The notes beneath the pieces were generated by a model. That model did no database searches. It worked only from the letters and a program-made list of their open reading frames with translations, and was not told where the DNA came from. 64,000 nt of DNA from contig NZ_JACHNP010000001.1 in the NCBI RefSeq assembly GCF_014206815.1, positions 1,454,456 through 1,518,455 on the forward strand. Direction: 5' to 3'. Source of the stretch: Xanthomonas sp. F10 (GTDB taxonomy: Bacteria > Pseudomonadota > Gammaproteobacteria > Xanthomonadales > Xanthomonadaceae). The translations under genes and the position numbers were made by a program. Positions 1 through 10,338 of this stretch are shown in pieces (the stretch's first letter is position 1; the number at the start of each line of letters is the position of its first letter).

Positions 1-2094
1 CAGCGGCACGAAGGCGCCGAACTGGAACCAGCGCGTATTGAGTTCGCGCCACTCCGGCAGGTGCGCCGGGTCCTGGGTTTCGTAGCGCTTCTCCACGGCG
101 AAGCCGCCGATGTCGAAGGTCCAGTTCGGCAGGCCCGACATCGACAGGTTGACGCCGGCGGAGATCTGCTCGCGCATGTCCTCCCAGCGCGAGGCGATGT
201 CGCCGCTCCACACCGCTACCGCGTTGCGCTGGACGCCGGCGTAGCCCTTGCGCGACAGGATGAACACGCGCTTGCCATCGGCGGCGCGATCGCCGGCATA
301 GACGCCGTGGGTATGCGGCAACGGATAGGCGTTGAAGAACTCGGTGGACGGCCCCAGCGCGGTCGGCGTGGTGCGCGCCTTGCGCTCGGCGATGTCCAGG
401 TTGGAATGCACGTCGGGCTCGTCGGCATCCAGCCACCAGGCATCGATGCCCTTGCGGTTGAGTTTTTCGTCGATCTGCCGCCAATAGATCGCCTGCGCGT
501 CGGCCGCGTACGGATCGTAGAACGCGTTGGTGTAGCCCTTGCCGATCCAGTCCAGCTCGCCCACTTCGACATTGCGCCGATAGATATGTCCCGCCGCGTC
601 CAGTTCCTTGTAGTGGTCCGTGCTCGGGTAGAACTTCGGCCAGACCGAGATCATCAGTTGCGCGTGGTTGGCGTGCACTGCCTTGACCATGCCGTCCGGA
701 TCGGGGAAACGGCTGCGATCGAAATCATGCGAGCCCCAGGCGTCCTCCGGCCAGTACGACCAGTCGAGCACGATGTTGTCGATCGGCAACTGGCGCCGGC
801 GGTATTCGGCCAGCGCGCCGAGCAGTTCATCCTGGGTCTTGTAGCGCTCGCGGCTCTGCCAGAACCCATAGGCCCACTTCGGCAGCAACACCGCCTTGCC
901 GGTCAGTTGCCGGTAGCCGGCGATGACCTGGTCGGCGTTGTCGCCGGCGACGACGTAGTAGTCGATCATCTGCCCCGCTTCGGACCACAGCGACAGGTTG
1001 CCGGCCTCGGCCGCCGGCAGCGGATCGCGATGCAGCAGCGCGATGTAGCTGGGATCGATCAGGTCCCACTCGACCTTCAGGGTATGCCGCTGGCCAGGCT
1101 GCAGTTGCAGCGCGAACTCGTGGTGCCAGGGGTTCCAGTTCTGCCGCCAGCGGTCGACGAGCAGCTTGCCGTCGACCCACAGCCTGGCGTATTCGCTGGC
1201 ATACAGCGAGAAGGTATGCGTCCCGCCGCGCTCGGCCTCGATCTGGCCTTCCCAGCGCACCTGGATGCGGCGCTTGTCGCCGGGCTTGGCGGCGGCGGGA
1301 AACCTCGCCAGGTCCTTGATGTACTGATAGTCGATGTCGGGCTCGCGGCGCTCCAGCACCGGCTTGCCGTCGATCGCGTAGCGCGCGGTGAGCGCGCCCG
1401 GCTTGCCTTGCGCGTCGTACAGGCGCAGCGACGCCGGCAGCGGCTGCAGCCCGCGCGGATCGCCGAAGCGGGTGATCGCGTTGTTGTCCCAGAGGATGCC
1501 GTAGTTGCGGCTGGACACCAGGTACGGCACCGCCATGTCGAGATTGCTCTGCAGCAGCTCGATGTCGTGGCCCTTCTGGTTCATCCAGCCCTGCTGGTGC
1601 TGCCCGAACCCGTAGAAGGCCTCGTCGGGCGGCGAGACGAAACGCTGGCGCACGCTCAGGTAGTGGCGCCCTTCGACCTGCAGCGGCGCGAAGCTGCGCC
1701 CGCCCGCCACTTCCGCCAGCAGCGGCGTGCCGTGCGCATCGGCGAAGCCGACGTGGCCGTCGACGGTGGACACCTGCGCGGTCAGCCTGGCGGTCCTGAG
1801 CTGGACCGTCTCACCGTGTTGCTCGAGCGCGAAGCCGGTGTCGCCCTGCACCGGCACCCGCATCAGGCTGGGCGTGCGCTGGAACGTACCGGCCGGATCG
1901 GCGCTGACGCGGACGATGCCGCGGTCGATCACCTGCAGGCGCACCGGCGCCGCGCCCTTGGCGCTGGGCCGCACGGTGACGCCATCGGCATCGCGGGTCA
2001 CCTGCTGCGCGGGAGCGGACGCGGCGACAAGCGAGAGCGACAGCAGCAACAGGCCTCGCAACGAGGGCGGCAGGGGGCGGTTCGCGTTGTGCAT
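1..2094 (-). CDS. GH31 alpha-xylosidase with PA14 insert (3' end outside window)
   Basis: Glycoside hydrolase family 31, most like the alpha-xylosidases that remove xylose from xyloglucan oligosaccharides. The start at 2094 gives an N-terminal signal peptide (hydrophobic LLLLSLSLVAA ending at AQQ), so the enzyme is exported, probably to the periplasm. A PA14-like insert is visible around residues 235-375 (YASEYARLWVDGKLL), as in characterised bacterial xyloglucan alpha-xylosidases. The (beta/alpha)8 domain follows, with the motif WWLDADEPD. Asp556 in it is the likely nucleophile, and Asp632 in WSGDIASRW the likely acid/base. The frame is still open at base 1 (RWFQFGAFVPL), so the C-terminal part lies outside the window. 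It is the most downstream visible gene of a minus-strand locus with GH35, an esterase and a TonB receptor. The exact substrate is inferred from family and neighbours. Confidence 0.9.
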   Translation of the reverse strand, partial: MHNANRPLPPSLRGLLLLSLSLVAASAPAQQVTRDADGVTVRPSAKGAAPVRLQVIDRGIVRVSADPAGTFQRTPSLMRVPVQGDTGFALEQHGETVQLRTARLTAQVSTVDGHVGFADAHGTPLLAEVAGGRSFAPLQVEGRHYLSVRQRFVSPPDEAFYGFGQHQQGWMNQKGHDIELLQSNLDMAVPYLVSSRNYGILWDNNAITRFGDPRGLQPLPASLRLYDAQGKPGALTARYAIDGKPVLERREPDIDYQYIKDLARFPAAAKPGDKRRIQVRWEGQIEAERGGTHTFSLYASEYARLWVDGKLLVDRWRQNWNPWHHEFALQLQPGQRHTLKVEWDLIDPSYIALLHRDPLPAAEAGNLSLWSEAGQMIDYYVVAGDNADQVIAGYRQLTGKAVLLPKWAYGFWQSRERYKTQDELLGALAEYRRRQLPIDNIVLDWSYWPEDAWGSHDFDRSRFPDPDGMVKAVHANHAQLMISVWPKFYPSTDHYKELDAAGHIYRRNVEVGELDWIGKGYTNAFYDPYAADAQAIYWRQIDEKLNRKGIDAWWLDADEPDVHSNLDIAERKARTTPTALGPSTEFFNAYPLPHTHGVYAGDRAADGKRVFILSRKGYAGVQRNAVAVWSGDIASRWEDMREQISAGVNLSMSGLPNWTFDIGGFAVEKRYETQDPAHLPEWRELNTRWFQFGAFVPL

Positions 2095-2147
2095 GTTCAC
2101 TCCATTGGATCGTCACGCAGCGCGGCACCACAGGCGCCGCCGCGTCG

Positions 2148-3839
2148 TCAGTAGGTCGCCAGGGTGACGCGCAGCAACTGCGGCACGTCGGAGAAGTTGA
2201 GGCCGTAGTCGGTCTGGTCGCCGTTCCAGTTGCGCCGGAACTGCCAGTGCTCGCCGTCGTAGACGCCCTCCTCGACCCGGTCGTAGAGCATGTTGGCGGT
2301 CGCTGCGCTGGCCGGGTGCAGGGTCACCCGTGCGTGCTGGGCGGTGATCAGGAAGGTGTCCGGGCCGAGTTCGGCAATCAATGCCGCGCCGATCGGTGCG
2401 GCATTGCCCGGCGGCGTGCCCTGGAACCAGAACTGCGGCACGCCATAGGTGATGGTGGCACTCCAGCGCGCGTTGAGCGGCAATTCCTGCACCGCCTGGC
2501 CCGGCGCCTCGGCGGTGCCGTGCAGTTTGCCCGCGGCCGCGGCGCGGGCGAACACGCGCATGCCCATGCCCACCGCACGGTAGCCCAGCGCGAACGGCGC
2601 CAGCGCCTGCGCGTCCACGCGCCTGGCGCCGAGCGGATAGTTGGAGTAGCCGCTGTAGTCGATGCCGAAGGTCGACCAGCCGATGCCGTCATGGCCCAGC
2701 GCCGGATACAGGTAGCGCGCGTATTCGGGCCGGTTGCCGGTCTCGGCCACGAACAACGCGTTGTCCGTCCGCGCATAGCGCTGCAGCACCGTGGTGTACA
2801 GCGGGTACTCGGGCATGTAGATGTCCGGTGCCAGCAGGTCGATGTGCGGCGCCGCCGCCTTCCATACGTCCAGCACGTTGTCGGTGGGGCCGCCGCTGGC
2901 GTACTGCCCGGGCTGGCCGGGATTGAACGGACCGCGCAAGGCCGCGTTGACGTAGATCGGCAAGGGATAGGCCGCCTTGCCGGCCTCGGCGATGCGGTCG
3001 ATGAAGCGCGCGATGTGCCAGGCGTGGAAGATCTCGTCGGCATCGGCGCCGAACACCTGCGCCCAGTTGCCCGGCGGCTTGCCGAGCCGCTGCAGCAGCA
3101 CCGGCGGCACCGGGCCGTCGAACTCGCGCTGCGCCATCGGCGAGAAGTCGCGCGCACTGCCGTAGGTGCCCGGCTCGTTCTCGGCCTGCACCATGATCAC
3201 GGTGCGCTGCGGATCGGCCTGGCGCAGATGCCGCATGAAGGCAACGAAGGCAGTGCGGTCGGCCTCCAACGTGGCCGGCGCCAGCGGCGACAGCGAACCC
3301 AGGCGTCGCCCGTCGCGCGTGACCACCCGCGGGAAGCGCGCATCGTCGGTCTTGACCCAGTGCGGTGCGTAGTTGGGGCCGTTGTTCTTCCAGGTGCCGA
3401 ACCACAGCAGCACCAGCCGCACCCGCTGCGCGCGCGCCTGCGCCAGCAGCGTGTCGACGAAGGAGAAATCGAAGCGGCCCTCTTCCGGTTCCACCTGCTC
3501 CCAGGCGATCGGCACCTGCACGGTGTTCGGCCCCAGCGCGCGGATCGCCGGCCACACCTGCGCCAGCGCCGCCGGATAATTGCTGGAGTTGTTGACTTGC
3601 GCGCCGAGGATCAGGAACGGCGCGCCATCGACCAACAGCGCGTGGCGGCCGTCGCTGCTCACCAGGCGCGGGATCGGTGCCTGCGCCTGCGCCGATGGCG
3701 CGGCGTTGGCGGCAGCAGCGCGTGCATGGGCCGGCGGCGCATCCGGCGCGGCCTGGCAGGCGGCCAACAGCAGCGACAGCAGCACCGGCAGCAAGCATCG
3801 ACGGCGGGCGGTGCGCGACTGCGGCCCGGTGTCTCCCAT
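2148..3839 (-). CDS. GH35 beta-galactosidase, lipoprotein
   Basis: 563-aa family 35 beta-galactosidase with a DUF5597-like C-terminal part, expected to remove terminal galactose from xyloglucan side chains. The start at 3839 gives a short basic N-terminus, a hydrophobic run and a lipobox LLAAC (Cys28), so it is probably a lipoprotein. The acid/base is Glu222 in [10 protein letters not shown] and the nucleophile Glu366 in FVAETGNRP. An in-frame extension upstream of 3839 is open but falls inside the esterase gene and lacks family features. The start lies 17 bases after the esterase stop and the GH31 gene follows 53 bases downstream, consistent with one operon. Galactose release is family knowledge; xyloglucan specificity is inferred from context. 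Confidence 0.9.
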   Translation of the reverse strand: MGDTGPQSRTARRRCLLPVLLSLLLAACQAAPDAPPAHARAAAANAAPSAQAQAPIPRLVSSDGRHALLVDGAPFLILGAQVNNSSNYPAALAQVWPAIRALGPNTVQVPIAWEQVEPEEGRFDFSFVDTLLAQARAQRVRLVLLWFGTWKNNGPNYAPHWVKTDDARFPRVVTRDGRRLGSLSPLAPATLEADRTAFVAFMRHLRQADPQRTVIMVQAENEPGTYGSARDFSPMAQREFDGPVPPVLLQRLGKPPGNWAQVFGADADEIFHAWHIARFIDRIAEAGKAAYPLPIYVNAALRGPFNPGQPGQYASGGPTDNVLDVWKAAAPHIDLLAPDIYMPEYPLYTTVLQRYARTDNALFVAETGNRPEYARYLYPALGHDGIGWSTFGIDYSGYSNYPLGARRVDAQALAPFALGYRAVGMGMRVFARAAAAGKLHGTAEAPGQAVQELPLNARWSATITYGVPQFWFQGTPPGNAAPIGAALIAELGPDTFLITAQHARVTLHPASAATANMLYDRVEEGVYDGEHWQFRRNWNGDQTDYGLNFSDVPQLLRVTLATY

Positions 3840-3856
3840 GCGGCGCGTGCCCTGCC

Positions 3857-5794
3857 TCACCAGCTGTCGGTGCGGAACGGGCCCACCGGCAACTGCTCGC
3901 GGTTGACCAGGTTGGCGTCCTCGGGGTTCTCGCTCCAGGCGTAGCGCAGCGCCTGCGGCTGCGGCACCTCGGCGCTGCGGACCACCACCTGGTCGCCCTC
4001 GATGCGCGCCTGCGCCGGATGGAAACGACGATCGGCACCGGCCAGGGCGAAACCGCGCACCGCGTTGCCGCCGCCGCGCACCGCCAGCACGCTGCCCATC
4101 ATGTCGAACATCACCCGTGCCTGGCCGTCGGCAAATGTGGCGCGGGCGAACACCGGCGCGCTGTAGACCAGGGTTTCGCCGTAGGCCACGTGCCGCGCGA
4201 CCAGCGCCAGGCGATGCCCCACGTCCTGCTTGTTGGTGGGATGGATGTTGTCCGGCATGCCGATGTCGATGGTCACCGCCTGCCCGGTCGCCGGCAGCGC
4301 CAGCGTCCTGGTCTGCGATTCGCGCAGCTGCGCCCACGGGCTCAGGTCGCCCTGGTCGTTGCCGGCCTTCCAGTTGGCCAGCTGCACCCACAGGAACGGC
4401 AGTTGCGGCTGTCCACGCTCCTGCCGCCAGCGGCCGATCAGCGACGCGAACTGCTCACGGTAGCGCAGCGCACCGTACGGGTAGGCGTTGCTCTCGCCCT
4501 GGTACCAGATCACGCCCTTGACCGGGAACGGCTGCAAGGGATGGATCATCGCGTTGTACAGCAGCGTCGGGATCTGGTTCTTGTCGTCGTTGGCAGCCAG
4601 CGTGACCTTGCCCGGACGGAACTGCCAGTCGCCGGCGAGCGAGTGCGGCCGGCCACCGTCGGGCTGCACGAAGAACGCCGCCGCGTCGCCGGGAATGCCG
4701 CCGAAGCCGCCGGTATCCAGGATCCGGATCGCGATGTGGTTGACCCCGGCGCGCAATGCCGCCGGTGGTACGCGATAACGGCGCGGCTCGGTGTAGCGCC
4801 CTTCGGTGTGGCCAACCTCGACGCCGTTGACGTAGGTGGTGTCGGCATCGTCGGCCGGCCCAATGCCCACGACCGCACCGGCTTTGGCCTCGGCCGCGCT
4901 GAGGGTGAAGGTGGTGCGATACCAGGCCACGCCGTCCATGCCGACATAGCCGTGCTGCTCCCACAGCCCCGGCAGCGGCTGGCGGTCCCAGTCGCGGTCG
5001 TCCAGGTCGGCGGCCGCCCAGCCTGCATCCGCATCCGCTGTGGCCGGCTGCGGCCAGCGCGCCAGGCGCCGCTTGGTCTCGCCCAAGTCTTTTGCGTCCT
5101 TGACCTGCATCTGCGCGATGCGCGTGCGCACCTGCGCCACGTCCACGCCGGGCGAGGCCGCGTCCATCCACGCCTCGATCGCGCTGCCGCCCCAGGTGCT
5201 GTCGATGATGCCGATCGGCACTCCGGTGCGCTGGCGCAGGTCGCGCGCGAAGAAGTACGCCACCGCCGAGAACGCACCCGCGGTGCTCGGCGTCGCCGCG
5301 ACCCAGTGGCCCCCGGGCAAACGCGGCTGCGGTTGCGCCGCCCAGGCCTTGGGCACCTTGAAGTTGCGCAGCTGCGGATCGGTCGCCGCCGCCACCTCGC
5401 GTGCGCCGTCGCGCGCCTGCGCCAGCGGCCACTCCATGTTGGACTGGCCACTGGCCAGCCACACGTCGCCGATCAGCACGTCGCCGATGCGGCGCTGGCC
5501 GCCGTCGCCCTGCACTTCCAGCACGTACGGACCGCCGGCCGCATGCGCCGGCAACTGCAACTGCCAGCGGCCATCGGCGCCCGCGACCGCACTGGCGCTG
5601 GCGCCATCCAGGCGCGCCTGGATGCGCGCGCCGGGCGTGGCCCAGCCCCACACCGGGATCGGCGCATCGCGCTGCAGCACGGCACCGTCGTCGAACAGCA
5701 ACGGCAGTTGCAGCGCGGCCGCGGCCGGCCATGACGCGGTCGCCAGGGCCAGCAGGGCCAGGCGGCGGACGGTGGAAAACAATGGGGCGGCCAT
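3857..5794 (-). CDS. Sialate O-acetylesterase-family carbohydrate esterase
   Basis: 645-aa SGNH-type esterase of the sialate-O-acetylesterase (SIAE/CE20-like) family, expected to remove acetyl groups from plant polysaccharide decorations. The serine block GQSNMEW lies near residue 116, the second block WYQGESN further on, and the Asp-x-x-His pair is in DNIHPTNK near residue 515. An inserted beta-sandwich-like part sits between the first two blocks, as is usual in this family. The N-terminus is a signal peptide ([15 protein letters not shown]). The ATG at 5794 is preferred over one five codons upstream because AGGA lies 7 bases before it. It sits between the TonB receptor and GH35 genes on the same strand, which fits removal of acetyl groups that block the galactosidase. 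Confidence 0.87.
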   Translation of the reverse strand: MAAPLFSTVRRLALLALATASWPAAAALQLPLLFDDGAVLQRDAPIPVWGWATPGARIQARLDGASASAVAGADGRWQLQLPAHAAGGPYVLEVQGDGGQRRIGDVLIGDVWLASGQSNMEWPLAQARDGAREVAAATDPQLRNFKVPKAWAAQPQPRLPGGHWVAATPSTAGAFSAVAYFFARDLRQRTGVPIGIIDSTWGGSAIEAWMDAASPGVDVAQVRTRIAQMQVKDAKDLGETKRRLARWPQPATADADAGWAAADLDDRDWDRQPLPGLWEQHGYVGMDGVAWYRTTFTLSAAEAKAGAVVGIGPADDADTTYVNGVEVGHTEGRYTEPRRYRVPPAALRAGVNHIAIRILDTGGFGGIPGDAAAFFVQPDGGRPHSLAGDWQFRPGKVTLAANDDKNQIPTLLYNAMIHPLQPFPVKGVIWYQGESNAYPYGALRYREQFASLIGRWRQERGQPQLPFLWVQLANWKAGNDQGDLSPWAQLRESQTRTLALPATGQAVTIDIGMPDNIHPTNKQDVGHRLALVARHVAYGETLVYSAPVFARATFADGQARVMFDMMGSVLAVRGGGNAVRGFALAGADRRFHPAQARIEGDQVVVRSAEVPQPQALRYAWSENPEDANLVNREQLPVGPFRTDSW

Positions 5795-5878
5795 GAGCGG
5801 ATCCTGCATCGGGGGAAAGCCCGGCCGCGGCCCCCCGCCTCGCCGCAGGCGGACCGCGTGCCGGATGCGGCGCGGCGC

Positions 5879-8803
5879 CTACCAGTTGGCGCGCAGCACC
5901 AGCGAGTAACGGCGATCGTTGACGAACCAACTGCGCGTGTACAGGCGGCTGTCGACCTCGCCGTCGCTGTACGAGGTCGGCCCCATCAGCACCTTGGTCA
6001 CCGAATTGGTGAGGTTGTTGGCCTGGATGCCCAACTGCAGGTGCGGGGTGAAGCGGTAGAACACCGAGCCGTCGAGCTGGCCGTAGTCGTCCGACCAGGT
6101 CGGCAGCTTGGTCGCCACGTCGCTGGCGGTGAGCAGGTAGCGCGAGCGCCAGTTGTAGGCCAGGCGCACCGACAACGGCCCCTTCTCGTAGATGCCGGCC
6201 AGGTTGTAGCTGCGCCGCGACAGGCCTTCCAGCGGCAGCGCCACGCCGGTCACGGTGGTCTTGGTGTACGGATCGGTGGCGGTGTTCACGCCGCCGCTGC
6301 TGTCGACGAAGGTGAAGTTGGCGTTGACGCCGAAACCGCTCATCCAGCCCGGCAGCGAATCGAAGAACTGGGTGTAGCCGTACTCGAAGCCGCGGATGCG
6401 GCCCTTGTCCATGTTGTACGGGCGCGTCACCAGGAAGTCCTGGCCGCCGTAGTTCTCGGTGACGGTCTGGTTGGAGAAGTAATCCTTGACGCTCTTGTAG
6501 AACAGCGTCAGGTACATCATGTCGCTGCTGTCGAAGTACCACTCCAGCGCGGCGTCGTACTGGTCGGCCTTCATCGGCTTGAGGTTGGGGTTGCCGGCGG
6601 TGCCGGTCCATTCCTTCGGGGTTCCGTCGTCGTTGAAGGTCGCGGTCAGCAGCAGGTAGGGCTGCAACTGGGTGTAGTCCGGTCGCGCCATCGCCTTGGA
6701 GGCGGCCAGGCGCAACTGCAGCGCATCGGAGAACTTGAAACGCAGGTTCAGGCTTGGCAGCACGTCGGTGTAGCGGCCGCGCGCGTTGTTGGGGAAGTAC
6801 TGACCGTCGTACTGCGCCTTCAGCGCCTCCGAGGCCGCGGTGGCGGAGAGGTCCGGATACTGGCCGTAGCCGGCCGCCTCGGTCTTGGTCTGCACCACGC
6901 GCACGCCGATGTTGCCGTCCACCGGCACGCCCAGCGCCGCGTCGTTGCCGAAGTACATCACCATGTACGCGGCCTGGGTCCGCTCGAACTGGCGGTTGGT
7001 GTCCTGCAACTGGTGTTGGTCCGGCGCCCAGCCGGAGCCGCGCAGCGCCACGATCTGCTCGATCAGCGCCGACGTGCCGGCGTAGTCCTTGACCGCGCTG
7101 TTGCGCGGAAAGACCAGTTGGGTCGGCACGTTCACCTTGCCGCGGAACAGGTTCGAGTAGGTGTATAGCGACGACGAGGCGGTCATGAAACTGGCCAGGT
7201 CGGCCAGGCCGGTGCTGGTCCCGGGGACGGTGGCCCAGTTGTCGCTGATCACGCCCCAGTTGTAGCCGGAATTCTTGTTGGTCTGGGTGCGGTCGGTGGC
7301 GCGGATGCCGGCGCGGAAGGTACGCAGCCACGGGTTGTCGTCGTAGCTGTATTCCAGGTCGAAGCGCGTGGCCAGTTCGCGGCCGCGGTTCTTCGCCAGG
7401 TGGTCCATCGCCGCGCTCCAGAAGTAATTGGAGGGGTTGGCGGTGTAGCCGGGGTCGGCCAGGGTCACCGCCGGGTAGCGGCCGCCCAGGTCCACGTTCA
7501 GGCCCGGCAGGTAGATCGAACTGAACAAGGTGAAATCCAGCACGTCGCTCTGCGAGCGCACCAGTTGCATGTCGCCGCGCACGGTCAGCCGGTCGGTCAG
7601 GCGATGGCTGAAGCCGCCGGACAGGTCGGACGTGGTGGCGCTCTGCTGGGCGTAGCGGTTGTCGGTGTAGAAGCGCACGCCATCGTTGCCGGTGACGTTG
7701 CCGCGCCAGGAGGTGGACACCGGCGAGCCGCTGACGAAGCGGCCTTCGCTGTCGTAGGTGAAGGTGGTGCCCGGTGCCGGCACGATGGCATTGGTGTCGT
7801 CGTTGAAGAACGCGGCGCGGTCGCGCCAGTTCATGTCGTAGGACGAGCGCAGGTATTGCACGTACACGTCGGTGGCGTCGCTGGGGCGCCACTGGAATGC
7901 CGCCGCCACGCCCTTGCGCTTGCGCTCGAAATCCATCTGCCGCCAGTTCACCCCGCCCGGCACGTAGACCTTGTCGAAGGTGGTGCCGGCCAGCAGCGCC
8001 GGATCGGTGCGGCGCACGAACGGCTCGACCTGGATGCCGTCGCTGCGCGTGGCCAGTTCCGAGTGCGCCACGTCGAGCATGAGGCCCATCTCGCCGCCGC
8101 CGGTGTTCCAGCGATCGCTGAACAGGAACGAGCCGGACGGCTTGTAGGTCTTGCTCATGTCGCCGTAGTTGACGTCCGCGGTGGCGCCGATCACCCGCCC
8201 CGGCTGGTCGAACGGCATGCGCGTGCGCAGGTTGACCGTGCCGCCGAGGCCGCCTTCGATGATCTCGGCCGACGGGTTCTTGTACACGTCCACGCCGGCC
8301 ATCAGTTCGGCCGGCACGTCCTCGAAACTGAGTCCGCGCCCGCTGGCGGCGCTGAAGCTGTCGCGGCCGTTGAGTTCGCCGCGCACCTGGGTCATGCCGC
8401 GGATCATCACCCCGCTGCCTTCGGCCGAGAAGTGGTCCGGATCGTTGCGCGCCATGAAGTGATCGATGGTCACGCCGCTGACCCGCTGCAGGGTCTCGGT
8501 GACGCTGCGGTCCGGCAGCGCGCCGATGTCCTCGGCGCTGACCGAATCGACGATCTGCTCGGCATCGTGCTTGATCGACTGCGACTTGATCAGGCTGCCG
8601 CGCACGCCCTTGACCTCGACCGCGTCGAGCTGGGTCACCGAGCCAGGTGTCTGCGCCTTGGCGGCGCGCTCCGCGTCCTGCGCCAGCGCCTGCGCGCTGA
8701 GCAGCAGGCCGATGCTGAGTGCCATGATGGAACGCGGCAAAACGCGGGTACGGCGTGACGCTGCGGTCGGCCAGGCCGGACCACGGGGATGCTGCGAGGC
8801 CAT
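5879..8803 (-). CDS. TonB-dependent receptor, Caulobacter-type
   Basis: 974-aa outer-membrane TonB-dependent transporter. A signal peptide precedes AQA. The plug domain begins around residue 70 with the Caulobacter-type pattern VEVKGVRGSLIKSQ and continues through ALPDRSVTETLQRVSGV. A long 22-stranded-type barrel follows and the protein ends in an aromatic residue (YSLVLRANW), as expected for outer-membrane insertion. The start at 8803 is chosen because GGGAGG lies about 8 bases upstream; a longer open frame to 8854 lacks an SD. Its position at the head of the esterase-GH35-GH31 genes suggests that it imports the oligosaccharides those enzymes process. Receptors of this class are often substrate-induced, but no operator could be identified with confidence in the 290 bases upstream. 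Confidence 0.9.
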   Translation of the reverse strand: MASQHPRGPAWPTAASRRTRVLPRSIMALSIGLLLSAQALAQDAERAAKAQTPGSVTQLDAVEVKGVRGSLIKSQSIKHDAEQIVDSVSAEDIGALPDRSVTETLQRVSGVTIDHFMARNDPDHFSAEGSGVMIRGMTQVRGELNGRDSFSAASGRGLSFEDVPAELMAGVDVYKNPSAEIIEGGLGGTVNLRTRMPFDQPGRVIGATADVNYGDMSKTYKPSGSFLFSDRWNTGGGEMGLMLDVAHSELATRSDGIQVEPFVRRTDPALLAGTTFDKVYVPGGVNWRQMDFERKRKGVAAAFQWRPSDATDVYVQYLRSSYDMNWRDRAAFFNDDTNAIVPAPGTTFTYDSEGRFVSGSPVSTSWRGNVTGNDGVRFYTDNRYAQQSATTSDLSGGFSHRLTDRLTVRGDMQLVRSQSDVLDFTLFSSIYLPGLNVDLGGRYPAVTLADPGYTANPSNYFWSAAMDHLAKNRGRELATRFDLEYSYDDNPWLRTFRAGIRATDRTQTNKNSGYNWGVISDNWATVPGTSTGLADLASFMTASSSLYTYSNLFRGKVNVPTQLVFPRNSAVKDYAGTSALIEQIVALRGSGWAPDQHQLQDTNRQFERTQAAYMVMYFGNDAALGVPVDGNIGVRVVQTKTEAAGYGQYPDLSATAASEALKAQYDGQYFPNNARGRYTDVLPSLNLRFKFSDALQLRLAASKAMARPDYTQLQPYLLLTATFNDDGTPKEWTGTAGNPNLKPMKADQYDAALEWYFDSSDMMYLTLFYKSVKDYFSNQTVTENYGGQDFLVTRPYNMDKGRIRGFEYGYTQFFDSLPGWMSGFGVNANFTFVDSSGGVNTATDPYTKTTVTGVALPLEGLSRRSYNLAGIYEKGPLSVRLAYNWRSRYLLTASDVATKLPTWSDDYGQLDGSVFYRFTPHLQLGIQANNLTNSVTKVLMGPTSYSDGEVDSRLYTRSWFVNDRRYSLVLRANW

Positions 8804-9094
8804 GCTGTTTCCCTCCCAGGAGACATGCACACAGACACGGGCGACGGTCGCCACGGGCGCCGTCCTGCGAGTTGTGACGGCATCGGTCTCGGCCGCTGCC
8901 GTATCGGATGGCGCCGCTGCACGGATCGGCAGGTCGCTCGCTATCGCGATCGGCCGAGACTAGGGAATGACAATCGCGTGAAGCAAATGAAGATTTCACG
9001 CACACCTATGCGATTCCCGACTAGCGGGATGCGCACCACGGCATGTCTACGAAATCGTCCGATTGTGTCAGGAAAGTGCCTGCGACGGCGCCGT
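8804..9094. other. Intergenic region upstream of the TonB receptor
   Basis: About 290 bases between the divergent-facing ends of the TonB receptor start and the LysR regulator stop. The half near 8950-9060 is less GC-rich than its surroundings and must hold the promoter of the polysaccharide locus. A small inverted repeat CCCG-ACTAG-CGGG occurs at 9016-9028. No strong -35/-10 pair or gene was recognised. Confidence 0.4.
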
Positions 9095-10057
9095 TCAGAG
9101 GCCTGCCGCCCGCTCGGGGTACAGCCGCTTGGCGGCGTTGCGCAATGCCAGCAACACCCGTTCGGCACCGGGCGGCAACAGATAGTCGCGACGGCGCACG
9201 ATGCCGAACGATTCCATGCGCACGCCCAGCGCGATCGGCAACACCGTCAGCAGCTTGGCCTGCACGTACGGCGCCACCGCCTCGGCCGGGAGCGCGGCCA
9301 GCAAGTCGCTGCCGCGCAGCAGGCTGGTCATCACCGGCAACGACGAGGTCTCGATGACATTCTGCGGCGCCGGCACCGCGTGCTCCAGGAACATCGCGTC
9401 CAGCCGCGCACGCAGCACGCTGTCGGCCGGCGGCAGCACCCAGCCGTAGCGCGCCAGGTCGGCATGGCGCAGGTCGGCGCGGGTGGACAGCGGGTGCCCG
9501 GCGCGGGCGATCACCGAATGCGGCTCGTCGGCCAGCGGCTCGAACTCCAGCGCCTCGGCGCCGTAGGGGCCGAGGATGCGGCCGATCACGATGTCGAGCT
9601 GGCCGTCGAGCAGTTTGGCCACCAGCGGCCGGCTGTAGTCCATCTCCACCCGCACCAGGATGCCGGGGAACTCGCGCTTGACCTCGGCGATCGCCTGCGG
9701 CACCAGGTTTGTGCCCGGATTGACCACGGTACCGATCGAGACCTGCCCCATGCGCCCTTCGCACAGCGCCGCGATCTCTTCCTGGGCGCGGCCGATCTCC
9801 GACATCGCCGCGCGCGCGCGGCGGATCAGCACCTGCCCGTACCAGGTCGGCTCGACCCCGCGCGCGTGGCGCTCGAACAGCTTCACCCCCAGCAGGTCCT
9901 CCATTTCCGCCAGCAGCTTGGACGCCGCCGGCTGGGTCATGCTGGCCGCCTCGGCCGCGCGCAACACCGAGCGGTGCTCGTGCAACTGCAGCAGCAGCAA
10001 CAGGTGCCGGGTCTTCAGGCGCGCGGCGTTGAACCAGGGATTGGCGGAGGCATTCAT
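9095..10057 (-). CDS. LysR-family regulator of the galactonate operon
   Basis: 320-aa LysR-type transcriptional regulator, closest in style to the galactose-binding-protein-regulator (GbpR) subgroup. The N-terminal winged helix-turn-helix spans about residues 15-75 (LRAAEAASMTQPAASKLLAEME), followed by a two-lobed periplasmic-binding-like effector domain (GQVSIGTVVNPG). The ATG at 10057 gives the family N-terminus; the SD is weak (AGGA 12 bases upstream). It is divergent from dgoA, the usual arrangement for a LysR activator and its target. The effector is probably galactonate or a related sugar acid, which is an inference from context only. Confidence 0.85.
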   Translation of the reverse strand: MNASANPWFNAARLKTRHLLLLLQLHEHRSVLRAAEAASMTQPAASKLLAEMEDLLGVKLFERHARGVEPTWYGQVLIRRARAAMSEIGRAQEEIAALCEGRMGQVSIGTVVNPGTNLVPQAIAEVKREFPGILVRVEMDYSRPLVAKLLDGQLDIVIGRILGPYGAEALEFEPLADEPHSVIARAGHPLSTRADLRHADLARYGWVLPPADSVLRARLDAMFLEHAVPAPQNVIETSSLPVMTSLLRGSDLLAALPAEAVAPYVQAKLLTVLPIALGVRMESFGIVRRRDYLLPPGAERVLLALRNAAKRLYPERAAGL

Positions 10058-10338
10058 CGTGGGCAGGCATCCTGAGGGCGGCGCCGCGTATTCGGCAGCG
10101 GAATAGAATATGCCTAAAATTTCATTTGCAGAGCATAGCTCACGCGCGCAGGCTACTGCCCATCGCGCCCCCTGCTGGCGTCGCCGCCGCCGCCCCTGCT
10201 CGCGCAGGCAGGCCGATTCAGCCGGGTCCGCGCCAGCGCCGATGCAGCGGGCGCGGACCGCGGCCTTGCCGCCCGGCCCCACCGCGGCACCGCGCTGACC
10301 GCGCGCCTTCTTCACCGCCGCTTCCGTCAGGTACCCCG
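10058..10338. other. Divergent regulator/dgoA intergenic region
   Basis: 280 bases between the LysR start and dgoA start. The AT-rich section 10090-10135 probably holds both promoters and the operator candidate. The GC-rich remainder would be a dgoA leader of roughly 200 bases. An in-frame open extension of dgoA from 10126 exists, but its proline/arginine-rich translation is unlike any aldolase N-terminus, so it is not taken as coding. Confidence 0.4.
10090..10104. promoter_or_regulatory. Candidate LysR binding site
   Basis: Inverted repeat ATTC-N7-GAAT containing the T-N11-A signature of LysR operators. It lies 33 bases upstream of the regulator start and about 235 bases upstream of dgoA, in the only AT-rich part of the divergent intergenic region (10058-10338). 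Its function is inferred from position and pattern only. Confidence 0.35.

Noticed and set aside
61-2154. Plus-strand open frame of about 700 codons opposite the GH31 gene
   Set aside because: It is antisense in the codon-aligned phase of a clear GH31 gene. In high-GC DNA this phase rarely meets stops, and the translation has no recognisable domain.
4455-9005. Minus-strand open frame of about 1500 codons across the esterase and TonB receptor genes
   Set aside because: It is out of phase with two well-supported genes and its translation is Arg/Gly/Ala-rich noise.
10126-10338. N-terminal extension of dgoA from an upstream ATG
   Set aside because: The extension is Pro/Arg/Ala-rich and the conserved aldolase N-terminus starts at 10339 with the normal family length.
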